A stretch of DNA of 64,000 bases from assembly GCF_005860805.1 (NCBI RefSeq), contig NZ_VCEJ01000002.1:1224375-1288374 (forward strand), given 5' to 3'. The notes below the pieces were generated by a model. That model saw only the letters and a list, made by a program, of their open reading frames with translations, did no database searches and was not told the DNA's origin. This stretch comes from Dyadobacter luticola. Lineage in GTDB: Bacteria; Bacteroidota; Bacteroidia; Cytophagales; Spirosomataceae. Below, piece by piece: positions 26,519 to 35,677 of this stretch. Position 1 is the first letter of the stretch, and each line of letters begins with the position of its first letter. The position numbers and the translations under genes are program-made.

Positions 26519-28792
26519 ATGATGAAGAATCTACGCAACGTACTTTTCTATACTGTTACAATTGGTGCCTTTTCTGCCTTGCTTTTCTTCTTTCTCCGAC
26601 AAGGCACATTCCTGGAAAAACCTGACATTCAACTGCACAACCCGGTAACGCACACGTCGTCCTGGCAGCAGTTTACTGATACTTTCGGGCACAACATTAC
26701 CCACCCGCTGGCCATCCTTTTATTACAGATCATCACCATCATCATTGCCGCCCGCGTGTTTGGCATGATCTGTAAAGCCATCGGCCAGCCCACCGTTATC
26801 GGGGAAATCGCCGCAGGGATATTCCTTGGCCCCTCGCTGATCGGCACGCTTTATCCCGGATTTTCAACCTTCCTTTTTCCCGTGCAATCGCTGGGTAACC
26901 TGCAATTTCTCAGTCAGATAGGCCTGATCCTTTTTATGTTCATCATTGGCATGGAGCTGGATTTAAAAACACTCAAGTCCAAGGCGCAGGAGGCCGTCGT
27001 GATCAGTCATGCCAGTATTATCCTGCCTTTTGCGCTGGGTGTCGGGCTCGCACTTTTTATGTACCAGGATTTTGCGCCCGAAGGCATCAGCTTTCTTTCT
27101 TTCGCTCTTTTTATTGGTATTGCGTTGAGTATAACGGCATTTCCGGTACTGGCGCGGATTGTTCAAGAGCGTGGGCTATCGCGGACTAAGCTCGGGACGA
27201 TGGTTATTACCTGCGCTGCCACCGACGACATTACCGCCTGGTGCGTGCTTGCTGCGGTGATTGCCATTGTGAAAGCCGGCTCGTTTGTGAGCTCGATTTA
27301 TACGATTATGCTGGCATCAGGGTACGTGTACATCATGATGCAGGTACTGCGGCCGATTTTGAAGAAAGTTGGCGACCATTATTCTTACCGGGAAGGATTG
27401 ACAAAACCAGTCGTGGCGTTGTTCTTCGTCATTTTATTGATCTCTGCTTTTGTCACCGAAGCGATTGGTATCCATGCACTTTTCGGCGCATTCATGGCCG
27501 GGGTGATCATGCCTTCCAATCAGAAATTCCGGAATATTTTTATTGAAAAAGTAGAAGACGTTTCGATGGTGCTGCTGCTGCCGCTTTTCTTTGTTTTTAC
27601 GGGATTAAGAACGCAGATAGGCCTTTTGAATGATCCCTATCTCTGGAAAATCACGGGATTGATCATTCTGGCAGCGGTAACCGGAAAATTCATCGGCAGT
27701 GCGCTGGCAGCCCGTTTTGTAAAACAATCGTGGCGCGACAGTCTGGTGATCGGCTCGCTGATGAATACCCGGGGGCTGATGGAGCTCGTCGTGCTCAACA
27801 TTGGCTATGACATTGGCGTGCTATCCCCGCAGATTTTCGCGATGATGGTGATTATGGCGCTGGCAACTACCTGTATGACAGGCCCGGCACTGGACCTAAT
27901 CGACAGATTTTTCCCCAGCAAAAACGGGATCGAAATCAACGAAGCAGAGCCGTCCCGCTTCTCTATGCTCATTGCGTTTGCAAGTCCGCAGGGTGGCCGC
28001 AAAATGCTACGGATTGCGAATCATCTAATCCAGAAGTTCACGGATCAGCAGCACATTACAGCCCTGCACCTTTCGCCCAGCAGCTATCTCAACCAGGTCA
28101 ATACCGAGGAATATCAGTACGAAACCTTCCGGCCGATTTCAGAAGAAGCGCACCAGCTTGACCTCACCTTCCAGTCACTTTTCAGACCATCCCATAACAT
28201 TGAGCACGACATTATCGAAACCGCCAGCAACGGGGAGTACGATATGCTCATGATCGGTATCGGGCGGTCGGTTTTTGAAGGCACATTCCTGGGTAAGATT
28301 TTAGGTTTTACTTCCAAAATCATCAGCCGCGAAAGGTTGTTCGACACCATAACCGGCAAAGAAAAGCTTTTTCACGCAGATGTTTTCGACGAGCGCACGA
28401 CCCACATTATCAAATCTTCCAAAGTGCCGGTCGGTATTTTAATTGAAAAAAACCTGGGCAAGCTGCAAAACATTTTCATCCCGGTTTTTTCAACGCAAGA
28501 CGAATTCCTGCTGAAATACGCCCAGAAAATGCTCGTCGCCGGCAATCTCAATGTGAACATCATGGACCCGACCGAAAGTGTGATCCACCAGGCCGACGGT
28601 CATGATACCTTCGCTGCGATGCAGGAACTGGCCCCGGAAAAGGTTGCGCTGCATTTTGAAAAGGCCCTGACCCGGGAGTTTTTGCAGGAACAGGACCTTA
28701 TGATCATCAGTCTGGAAAGCTGGAAAAAGGCCGTCGCGTCACACAGCATCTGGTTGTCTAATTCGCCTTCGGTATTGATAATACGCGGCTGA
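26519..28792 (+). CDS. CPA2-family cation:proton antiporter with C-terminal universal-stress-like region
   Basis: A 757-residue membrane protein. One N-terminal membrane segment is followed by the Na+/H+ exchanger domain (about 60-465) with the CPA2 hallmarks IGQPTVIGEIAAGIFLGPSL, GLILFMFIIGMELDL, SITAFPVLARIV, TCAATDDITAWCVLA (the DD ion-binding region) and LMNTRGLMELVVLNIG. The C-terminal 270 residues are soluble and resemble tandem universal-stress-protein domains (FSMLIAFASPQGGRKMLRIA, DMLMIGIGRSVFEG). The family exchanges Na+ or K+ for H+ at the inner membrane. ATG at 26519, with a second at 26522. It stands before the Npt-like gene, 38 bases away, and may be cotranscribed with it. Confidence 0.9.
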   Translation: MMKNLRNVLFYTVTIGAFSALLFFFLRQGTFLEKPDIQLHNPVTHTSSWQQFTDTFGHNITHPLAILLLQIITIIIAARVFGMICKAIGQPTVIGEIAAGIFLGPSLIGTLYPGFSTFLFPVQSLGNLQFLSQIGLILFMFIIGMELDLKTLKSKAQEAVVISHASIILPFALGVGLALFMYQDFAPEGISFLSFALFIGIALSITAFPVLARIVQERGLSRTKLGTMVITCAATDDITAWCVLAAVIAIVKAGSFVSSIYTIMLASGYVYIMMQVLRPILKKVGDHYSYREGLTKPVVALFFVILLISAFVTEAIGIHALFGAFMAGVIMPSNQKFRNIFIEKVEDVSMVLLLPLFFVFTGLRTQIGLLNDPYLWKITGLIILAAVTGKFIGSALAARFVKQSWRDSLVIGSLMNTRGLMELVVLNIGYDIGVLSPQIFAMMVIMALATTCMTGPALDLIDRFFPSKNGIEINEAEPSRFSMLIAFASPQGGRKMLRIANHLIQKFTDQQHITALHLSPSSYLNQVNTEEYQYETFRPISEEAHQLDLTFQSLFRPSHNIEHDIIETASNGEYDMLMIGIGRSVFEGTFLGKILGFTSKIISRERLFDTITGKEKLFHADVFDERTTHIIKSSKVPVGILIEKNLGKLQNIFIPVFSTQDEFLLKYAQKMLVAGNLNVNIMDPTESVIHQADGHDTFAAMQELAPEKVALHFEKALTREFLQEQDLMIISLESWKKAVASHSIWLSNSPSVLIIRG

Positions 28793-28830
28793 GTGTTTAT
28801 TTTACAGAAGCTACGCTAGCATTCCAACCT

Positions 28831-31800
28831 ATGATATCCTTTTTAAAGAATAATAGATTTACAAGTTCGATCAACCCCCAAACCATCCTTTTCTTTTTTC
28901 ATAACTTTTTCATCAACGTTGGTACCACCCTGGTTTATGTTTCCGCCAATGTTCTCCTGCTCGAAAACCACCCCGAATACTCCCTCCCGATTGCCTATAT
29001 CGCCGCCGCAGTAGCGGTAATGACTGCCGGAAAGATCTACGAATACTACGAACATCACCTGATTTTAAAGCGGTTAAGTCTCGGTACCATGCTTTCCTCG
29101 CTTTTTATGGTCGTGGTGGTGATGGGGCTGCTCTGGCTGGGACACGGCATCGCCACGGCCATCGCGATTATGGTGGGTTACCGCATTATTTACCTGCTGA
29201 TCAACCTCGAATTCTGGGGACTTTCGGCGCTGGTTTTTGATGTAAGACAAAGTAAAAGATTGTTCAGCGTCATCGGATCGGGCGATATGCCGGCCAAGGC
29301 ACTCGGTGCCGTTTTGGCGGTTCTGATACATTCTCCGTCGGTTTTGATGATCCTGCTGATCATTTCGCTGGCGTTTTTCGCACTGGCTTTTTATACGCAG
29401 ATCCTGACATTCCGGTACACCGAAATCCCAAACCCGCACCACGCCCGTCCGCGCCAGATCCAGGCTTCGGATTCGCGCATCATACAGAAATATTTTGGCG
29501 GCAATAAGCTGCTTACATCCCTTTGTCTCGGCATGGTTGCCATAGCGGCGACGGCCACGTGGATCGAGTACCATTTTTTTGTAAATGTGAAATACAAATT
29601 TCACAGCCAGCACGATGTAATCGGCTTTGTAGGTACTTTACTGACAGCCACTTACGTCATTTCAACATTTGTTAAACTGATTTTTTCAGGAAAAACGGTA
29701 GAGCGTTTCGGCGTGAAAGTAACGTTATATCTGCTGCCGCTTACGACGATTGTGACGTCGGTCGGGCTGATTATTTCTTCTTATTTCAAAAAAGACGAGC
29801 CGTCGCTGCTGGTGTATTACTGCGCTGCTTACCTGCTTTTTGAGCTTGTCAGGCGCACCATTTTCGACCCGGTTTTCCTTGTTTTGTTCCAGCCACTTTC
29901 TACCAAAACCCGACTGAAAGGTCACACGCTGGCGAAGGGACTTTTTGAACCGATGGGTATGCTGATCGCCGGGGTGCTGCTTTGGGTCGTCTATACCCGT
30001 AACCTGAGCAACATCAGCCTGACATTTGACCTCTCGCTGCTTTTTGCCATCGCCGCGCTGGTCATTTTCCGCAAGGCTTACGGGCATTATATGCAGGAGC
30101 TGAAAAGCGCGATCAGCAAGCGGTTTATCCGCAGCGGCGAAATGGCCTCACCGGCAGAAGCATTGCCGATCATTACCGAAAACCTGAAAAGCGAGCGCAA
30201 GGAAGAAGTGCTGAATGCGATCGACTGGCTGGCGCGGAATAAGGTTTCACTGTTCAGGAAAAACGTGGACTTGCTGCTGCAAAATCCATCCGTGGCGGTG
30301 CGACTAAAAACATTACAAACACTGGCGCAAATTGAAAAACCGGAGCTCTCCGAAACCTTCCTCAAATACATCGAAACCGAGCCGGATACGACCTGCCAGA
30401 CCCTCGCTGTCCGCATTGTCTGCTCTACCTCCCGCCTCTCCGACGAGCAGCTCGCGCACTTCCTTTCGCACGATGATCTCGACATTGTGGAAGGCTCCAT
30501 ACTGGGTTGTTTTGAAGCTGGAAAAGCGCTGCCGCTGATCCACGGAACATTGCACATGTTGTTCTCTTCGTCCTCCGAAAACACCCAGCTCGTAGCGCTG
30601 GATTGTGTGCGGGTGATGGGCATTGCCACTTACGAAAATCAGGTTAAAAACTGTCTGCGAAATGGCAGCGAAAAAGTCCGGAACCAGGCGCTGGAAGTAG
30701 CTGCGGAAGTCGGCTCGGCGCAATTATTACGCGAACTGAAACCGATGCTGGGCGGCAATTTGTCACGCTCGACGGTCAGCGCTTTGATCAAATCCGGCGA
30801 CTCTGGCATCCGCATTGTAGAGGAATGGTTGCATAGCGATCCTGCCGGAGAGCGCATCCATACCATCATTAAGGTAGCCGAAAAACACAAACACGAATTT
30901 ATACTTCAAATACTTTTTGAACTTATTAAAAATATTTACCAAAATAAACTTTCTATAAAATCAGAAAGTATCATTAATACCAATCACATTGATACTTTCA
31001 CCCACCTGGCAGCATTGAAAGTTTTGACGAATTATTCCCTGGTCGCTGATTACAAAGAAGTTATCTCTGATTTTGTCAACAGTGAGCTGACCCACGCGGC
31101 GCAGCTGCTGAATGGCATGGATGAAACCGAAGCTGATCAAGTATGGAATAATACGCTGGATTATGAGCTGAACCTGACTGCCCAGCGGCTTTTTTATCTT
31201 TTTATGATGCAGTACGATAAGGATGCGGTGCAGAACGCTTGGAAGGGAATCCGGCACGCAGGAAAGGAAAAACGTGCCAATTCTTTGGAGCTGATTGAAA
31301 GTCTGCTGCCCCGGAATCTGTATCCTTCGCTGCACGCATTGTTTGAGGATATATCCATTCAACGGAAGCGCGAGGCGCTGCGGCAATACGTCGAAAATCA
31401 GGAGCAGGCGGTTTCGATCACCTCTTATATTTTGACCCAAAAAGAAAAATCTTTTACGACCTGGACCATCGCGCTGGCAATCAAAAACCTGACTGCCGAC
31501 GATCAAAACCTGGTACTGCTGGAAGGTCTTTCGGGCCATCCGTCCCGGCTTGTACGGGATGCCGTACAGGAGAAATATGCCGCGCTTGCCCTCGATCCCA
31601 ACATTAAATTCTCTCTGAAAATCCCTATGAAAACGCACGCCGAAACTACGCAGCAGATCTCCGAAATGGAGCGGGTAATCGTTTTGAAAAATACGCAGCT
31701 TTTCGCCCAGACACCCGAGAATGTACTGAGCTCGATCGCGCCGATCATGAATGAAGTTTCGTACAGCGACGGCCAGGAAATTTTCGCTAAAGGCGATCTC

Positions 31801-32085
31801 GGCGATTCGATGTACATTATTTACACCGGCCAGGTGGGTATTTATGATGGTAAAAAACAGCTGGCGCTTTTTGACAAAGGAGAAATTTTCGGGGAGCTGG
31901 CTCTGCTGGATACCGAGCCGCGTTCAGCCACCACCGTCGCAGAAACCGACGTGCTGGTATTCCGGATCGATCAGGAAGATTTCTTTGAACTGATGGAAGA
32001 GCGTGATGAAATCCTGCGCAATGTACTGCGGATCCTTTGCCAGCGGATCAGGGTGCAGAACGAGAAAATGCGGTCACTATCTTAA
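28831..32085 (+). CDS. Npt1/Npt2-like ATP/ADP-translocase-fold protein fused to HEAT repeats and a cNMP-binding domain
   Basis: A 1084-residue three-part protein. Residues 1-415 hold about 10-12 membrane segments resembling the nucleotide-transporter (TLC/Npt) branch of the major facilitator fold (FFFHNFFINVGTTLVYVSAN, FWGLSALVFDVRQSKRLF). About 420-930 are helical HEAT-like repeats (SVAVRLKTLQTLAQIEKPEL, GSEKVRNQALEVAAEVGSA). About 948-1075 are a cyclic-nucleotide-binding domain with an intact phosphate-binding cassette (GEIFGELALLDTEPRSATTV). It may not move nucleotides: free-living homologues are uncharacterised as far as I know. The neighbouring convergent operon encodes a response-regulator adenylate cyclase, so cAMP control is plausible. 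It overlaps the HD gene tail to tail by 9 bases. Confidence 0.82.
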   Translation: MISFLKNNRFTSSINPQTILFFFHNFFINVGTTLVYVSANVLLLENHPEYSLPIAYIAAAVAVMTAGKIYEYYEHHLILKRLSLGTMLSSLFMVVVVMGLLWLGHGIATAIAIMVGYRIIYLLINLEFWGLSALVFDVRQSKRLFSVIGSGDMPAKALGAVLAVLIHSPSVLMILLIISLAFFALAFYTQILTFRYTEIPNPHHARPRQIQASDSRIIQKYFGGNKLLTSLCLGMVAIAATATWIEYHFFVNVKYKFHSQHDVIGFVGTLLTATYVISTFVKLIFSGKTVERFGVKVTLYLLPLTTIVTSVGLIISSYFKKDEPSLLVYYCAAYLLFELVRRTIFDPVFLVLFQPLSTKTRLKGHTLAKGLFEPMGMLIAGVLLWVVYTRNLSNISLTFDLSLLFAIAALVIFRKAYGHYMQELKSAISKRFIRSGEMASPAEALPIITENLKSERKEEVLNAIDWLARNKVSLFRKNVDLLLQNPSVAVRLKTLQTLAQIEKPELSETFLKYIETEPDTTCQTLAVRIVCSTSRLSDEQLAHFLSHDDLDIVEGSILGCFEAGKALPLIHGTLHMLFSSSSENTQLVALDCVRVMGIATYENQVKNCLRNGSEKVRNQALEVAAEVGSAQLLRELKPMLGGNLSRSTVSALIKSGDSGIRIVEEWLHSDPAGERIHTIIKVAEKHKHEFILQILFELIKNIYQNKLSIKSESIINTNHIDTFTHLAALKVLTNYSLVADYKEVISDFVNSELTHAAQLLNGMDETEADQVWNNTLDYELNLTAQRLFYLFMMQYDKDAVQNAWKGIRHAGKEKRANSLELIESLLPRNLYPSLHALFEDISIQRKREALRQYVENQEQAVSITSYILTQKEKSFTTWTIALAIKNLTADDQNLVLLEGLSGHPSRLVRDAVQEKYAALALDPNIKFSLKIPMKTHAETTQQISEMERVIVLKNTQLFAQTPENVLSSIAPIMNEVSYSDGQEIFAKGDLGDSMYIIYTGQVGIYDGKKQLALFDKGEIFGELALLDTEPRSATTVAETDVLVFRIDQEDFFELMEERDEILRNVLRILCQRIRVQNEKMRSLS

Positions 32086-32646
32086 GGCGGCCAGATGCTG
32101 TTCTTTCAGTGCATTCCGCCGGTCCCGCTCAGACTGCGTCCAGTAAGTGTGCTCGTCGATAAATTTGACCTGGATCTCATTCCATTTCGAAACTTCGTGC
32201 ACCACATCCCTGGCTTTTAGTTCTTCAAAGAGTGTTGCCGCGATCGGCTCAAAATCTTCCCTGCCGAGGTAATCCAGGTCGGCGTCGCTGATGATGCGCT
32301 CAAAATGTGTTTGCGGGTTTTGCGGGATCTTGGTCGCCATGATCATCCCGCAGATCAAAGAAATTTGTTCAGGGTTATAATCAAAATCCGGCAGCACTTC
32401 TTCTGCGATCCGGCAGCTTTCTTCCTCGTGGCCGGCATAGGTATTCATGAAACCGGAATCGTGGTATAATGCTGCGGTTTTGATCAAGTCCAGCGATTCC
32501 TGGTCGGTGATATCTTCCATGCTGGCAATTTCCATCGCGGTGCGGGCAACGTCCTGTGTGTGGTGCACGCCGTGGTAGAAAAGCGTCTGATCGAGCCGGT
32601 TACGCATCTCTTCCAGGATATATCTTTCAGCTTGTTCAACTTGCAT
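32077..32646 (-). CDS. HD-domain phosphohydrolase-like protein
   Basis: A 189-residue soluble protein with the HD metal-site pattern: His in YHGVHHTQDV (about 28), HD in ALYHDSGF (about 63), further His in GHEEES, and Asp in IISDADLDYLG. HD proteins hydrolyse phosphomonoesters, nucleotides or cyclic nucleotides. Here the preceding gene encodes an adenylate cyclase (gap 2 bases), so turnover of a nucleotide signal is a reasonable but untested idea. It is the last gene of the histidine kinase-REC-REC/cyclase-HD operon. Its end overlaps the end of the Npt-like gene on the other strand. Confidence 0.83.
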   Translation of the reverse strand: MQVEQAERYILEEMRNRLDQTLFYHGVHHTQDVARTAMEIASMEDITDQESLDLIKTAALYHDSGFMNTYAGHEEESCRIAEEVLPDFDYNPEQISLICGMIMATKIPQNPQTHFERIISDADLDYLGREDFEPIAATLFEELKARDVVHEVSKWNEIQVKFIDEHTYWTQSERDRRNALKEQHLAALR

Positions 32647-32648
32647 GG

Positions 32649-33695
32649 CTATTCCAGAACTTCATAAATCATCACTGCCGCAGACTTGTTTTTAAGGTTC
32701 ACCTCCCCGACCGGATTGCATTTAAATGCCTCTTTGATCTGCTGATAAGACGATTCGGACACGACAACCTGACCAGGTTTGGCAATCGCCTGCAAACGTT
32801 GCGCCACATTCACTACATCGCCGATCACTGTGTAATCGAGCCTTTTCAATGCTGCCGACCCAATGTTACCCGATACCATTTCACCTGAGTTGATCCCGAT
32901 GGAAACATTGGGATGGTAGCCTGTCTGATCCGACAATTTCTCCGTAAAACCGGCAATGTGATTTCGCACTGCGAGTGAAGATTCGATGGCCCGGTCCAAA
33001 TGATATTCACCCCGGAAAACGGCCATGACAGCGTCTCCCATGAATTTATCGACCAATCCACCCTGCGCAATGATTTCTTTCACCATCACATCAAAGTATT
33101 TATTAATGAGTTCCACGACGACTTCGGCGGGTTCTTTTTCCGAAATAGAAGTAAAACCGCACATATCCATGAAAACGACTGTTCCCTCAATGTTCTCGCT
33201 CGTCATCAGCGACTGTTCGAAGGCTTCCTGAGTCATGAATTGCAGCACCGAAGAATCGACATACATGCGGAGAATGTCGTTTTCGCGCACCGCTTTTACG
33301 GTTTCTTTGAGCTGCGCCACATAATGCAGCGTTTTCTCCATCGTCACTTCAAGGTCCTTGAAATCAATGGGTTTGGTCAAAAAATCATACGCGCCGCGGT
33401 TCATAGCAGAGCGAATGTTGTCCATATCCCCATAGGCCGAAACGATCACGGATTTGAGGATCGGGCTCAGCTCACCGATGCGTACCAGCAGGGTAAGTCC
33501 GTCCATTTCGGGCATATTGATGTCGCTCAGCACCATGTCCACGTCGGGATGCTGATCGATCACTTCGAGCGCTTTCACGCCGTTTTCTGCAAATAGAAAT
33601 TCATATTCCTGCTCCCGGATCTGCCGTCGGAATTTCTGCTTGATCAGCAGCTGCAAATCGGCTTCATCATCCACCACCAATATTTTGGATCTCAT
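32649..33695 (-). CDS. Response regulator with class III adenylate cyclase output domain
   Basis: A 348-residue protein. The receiver domain (about 1-125) has the acidic pair VVDDEAD, phospho-acceptor Asp in [13 protein letters not shown], and Lys in FLTKPID. A helical linker leads to a class III cyclase domain (about 168-335) with metal Asp in [13 protein letters not shown] (about 177) and in [12 protein letters not shown] (about 221), the adenine-specifying Lys of DKFMGD, and Thr in [15 protein letters not shown], which favours ATP over GTP. Phosphorylation by a partner kinase should control cAMP production. It overlaps the upstream receiver gene by 4 bases. The CNBD of the neighbouring Npt-like protein is a candidate target. 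Confidence 0.9.
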   Translation of the reverse strand: MRSKILVVDDEADLQLLIKQKFRRQIREQEYEFLFAENGVKALEVIDQHPDVDMVLSDINMPEMDGLTLLVRIGELSPILKSVIVSAYGDMDNIRSAMNRGAYDFLTKPIDFKDLEVTMEKTLHYVAQLKETVKAVRENDILRMYVDSSVLQFMTQEAFEQSLMTSENIEGTVVFMDMCGFTSISEKEPAEVVVELINKYFDVMVKEIIAQGGLVDKFMGDAVMAVFRGEYHLDRAIESSLAVRNHIAGFTEKLSDQTGYHPNVSIGINSGEMVSGNIGSAALKRLDYTVIGDVVNVAQRLQAIAKPGQVVVSESSYQQIKEAFKCNPVGEVNLKNKSAAVMIYEVLE

Positions 33696-34066
33696 AAAAT
33701 CTGTTGCAGTTTCTCTTTCAGTTCGACAAAATTGACCGGTTTGGTTAAAAAGTCATCGGCCCCCAGCTGCATAGCCTGATCGTGGTTGGCGCTGTCGCCG
33801 TAAGCGGTGATCATCATCACCTGCGGCGGTGCCTGCGGATGGTCTTTCCGGATGGTTTTGAGCAATTCGATCCCGCTCATGCCCGGCATATTGATATCGG
33901 AAAGGATCATAACCACCTCCGAATGATGATCGGCGAGGTAGGACAAAGCTTGTTCGCCGGAAAACGAGAATGAAAACTCGAACTGCCCGCTGCGGATCTC
34001 CCGTCTGAATTTTTGTTCAAACAACGATTTCACGTCTTCTTCGTCGTCAACAACTAATATTTTCAT
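33692..34066 (-). CDS. Single-domain response regulator
   Basis: A 124-residue stand-alone receiver. Acidic pair VVDDEED, phospho-acceptor Asp in [13 protein letters not shown], Thr in MITAYGDS and Lys in FLTKPVNF are all present, so it should be phosphorylated. With no output domain it may act as a phosphate sink or by protein contact. It lies between the kinase (32-base gap) and the REC-cyclase (4-base overlap) and shares phrasing with the REC of the latter ([15 protein letters not shown] versus [15 protein letters not shown]), which suggests local duplication. Confidence 0.92.
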   Translation of the reverse strand: MKILVVDDEEDVKSLFEQKFRREIRSGQFEFSFSFSGEQALSYLADHHSEVVMILSDINMPGMSGIELLKTIRKDHPQAPPQVMMITAYGDSANHDQAMQLGADDFLTKPVNFVELKEKLQQIL

Positions 34067-34098
34067 AGCCTTTGGTTATGGAGGTTTGGTTTGAAATG

Positions 34099-35463
34099 TC
34101 AGGACATCGGGATGGTGATCCTGAACTCGGTACTTTGCCCCTCGACGGTCTCTACATCGAGCTGGCCGCCATGGCCGCTGGTAATGATGTCGTAGCTCAT
34201 CGAAAGCCCCAGACCAGTTCCCTGGCCGGTCGGTTTAGTCGTAAAAAACGGTTGAAAAATTTTAGCTTTAACCTGCTCCGGCATGCCGGTACCATTGTCT
34301 GTAACCCTGATATAGAGCTTGTTGTCAAACTTTTTAGTACTAATTTTCACCTCAGGCTTGTAGTCAGCTCCAATGCCTTGCTCTGTAAGTTTCCGCCGCT
34401 TCTCGGCTACTGCGTAAAAAGCGTTGGTAAACAAATTAAGGAATACCCTGCCCAGGTCCTGCGGCAGCACATTCACCTTACCGATGGTCGGGTCAAAATC
34501 GGTGACGAGCGCGGAGTTAAATTCTTTTTCTTTTGCGCGAAGACCGTGGTAGGCCAAACGCATGTATTCGTCGGCCAGCGCATTGATCTCCACCGGCTCT
34601 TTTTCACCGGACGAAACCCGGGAATGCTGCAGCATTCCTTTCACGATGGAATCGGCGCGTTTACCGTGGTGCGTGATCTTTTGCTGGTTCTGACTGAGAT
34701 CGCTGATAATGCCTTTGATATAATCCTTATCGGCATCGGCAATTTCGGTTTTATCAATTTCTTCCTCCAGCTCCTGGCAAAGCTCCACGGATACCTCCGA
34801 AAAGTTGTTCACGAAGTTCAGCGGGTTCTGGATCTCATGGGCGATACCGGCGGTGAGCTCACCGAGGGAAGCCATTTTTTCACTTTGTATCAACTGATTC
34901 TGCGTCGATTTCAGCTCCTCGATCGTTTTTTGCAGCTCTTCTTTTTGTTGGGTCAATTCAATAGTACGCTCATTCACAAGGTATTCCAGCGACTCTTTCT
35001 GCGCCTTGCTGATCATTTCGTCCCGAAGTCTGTCTTCCCGTTCTTTTAATAATACCTTTTGCTGTTTTCTGGCATAAAACCAGAGCACAAAACATAACGC
35101 AAAGGCAAAAAACGTGGCTATCTGGAAGTAATCGCCATATTCTTTATAAAACTTTGGCGCAATTAAATGCACCACATCTTCGATCACCGACAAAACCAGA
35201 TAGGGAATGATGCCCTGTAAAACCGTCCTGACCGGCTTGACTTCTTCTTTGCCAAACAAAAAATACAGCACGCCGCCCAGGAAAAAGGACCAGATCCAGC
35301 TAAACCAATCGGGCGTTTCGGATAAATAGAATGTGGCGACCAGGGCGATCGCTATGTTCCTGATGAGCAGCAAACTCTTGTCCAGATCGGGCAGCTGGGC
35401 CTTCGTTTGGAGGATAGAACGAATGTACTGGATCAGAAATAGCGTAACGAGGAAATATCCCAT
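34099..35463 (-). CDS. Membrane sensor histidine kinase
   Basis: A 454-residue kinase. I chose the ATG at 35463 over a TTG at 35517 because it starts directly at the first membrane segment (MGYFLVTLFLIQY). Residues about 1-165 hold five membrane segments and no recognisable ligand domain. About 170-220 is a coiled coil. HisKA has the phospho-acceptor in LTAGIAHEIQNPLNFV (about 235), and HATPase_c (about 320-450) has NAFYAVAEKRR, VTDNGTGMP and TGQGTGLGLSMSYDI. It is the first gene of the minus-strand operon and the likely phosphodonor for both receivers below. Confidence 0.9.
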   Translation of the reverse strand: MGYFLVTLFLIQYIRSILQTKAQLPDLDKSLLLIRNIAIALVATFYLSETPDWFSWIWSFFLGGVLYFLFGKEEVKPVRTVLQGIIPYLVLSVIEDVVHLIAPKFYKEYGDYFQIATFFAFALCFVLWFYARKQQKVLLKEREDRLRDEMISKAQKESLEYLVNERTIELTQQKEELQKTIEELKSTQNQLIQSEKMASLGELTAGIAHEIQNPLNFVNNFSEVSVELCQELEEEIDKTEIADADKDYIKGIISDLSQNQQKITHHGKRADSIVKGMLQHSRVSSGEKEPVEINALADEYMRLAYHGLRAKEKEFNSALVTDFDPTIGKVNVLPQDLGRVFLNLFTNAFYAVAEKRRKLTEQGIGADYKPEVKISTKKFDNKLYIRVTDNGTGMPEQVKAKIFQPFFTTKPTGQGTGLGLSMSYDIITSGHGGQLDVETVEGQSTEFRITIPMS

Positions 35464-35677
35464 GCAGGTTTTAAAATTCGCTGATAACGTTTTTGGAAGC
35501 TTACAATTAAGTACCAAAGTAAATATTTTCCCTCACATAATCTCCCTAAGGCACTTTGGGATGGGCAAGCCTCTAATTTATTTCTAACTGTTTTTTAATG
35601 CAATTATAAATCTGTTTTAATACGCTTTTTATCGCACAGCCGAACCTTTGTGACAGTAATCTAAAAACGAACAGATC

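Noticed and set aside
34072..35049. A 325-codon open frame antisense to the sensor histidine kinase
   Set aside because: The opposite strand encodes complete HisKA and HATPase motifs. The antisense product is Phe/Leu/His-rich with no domain.
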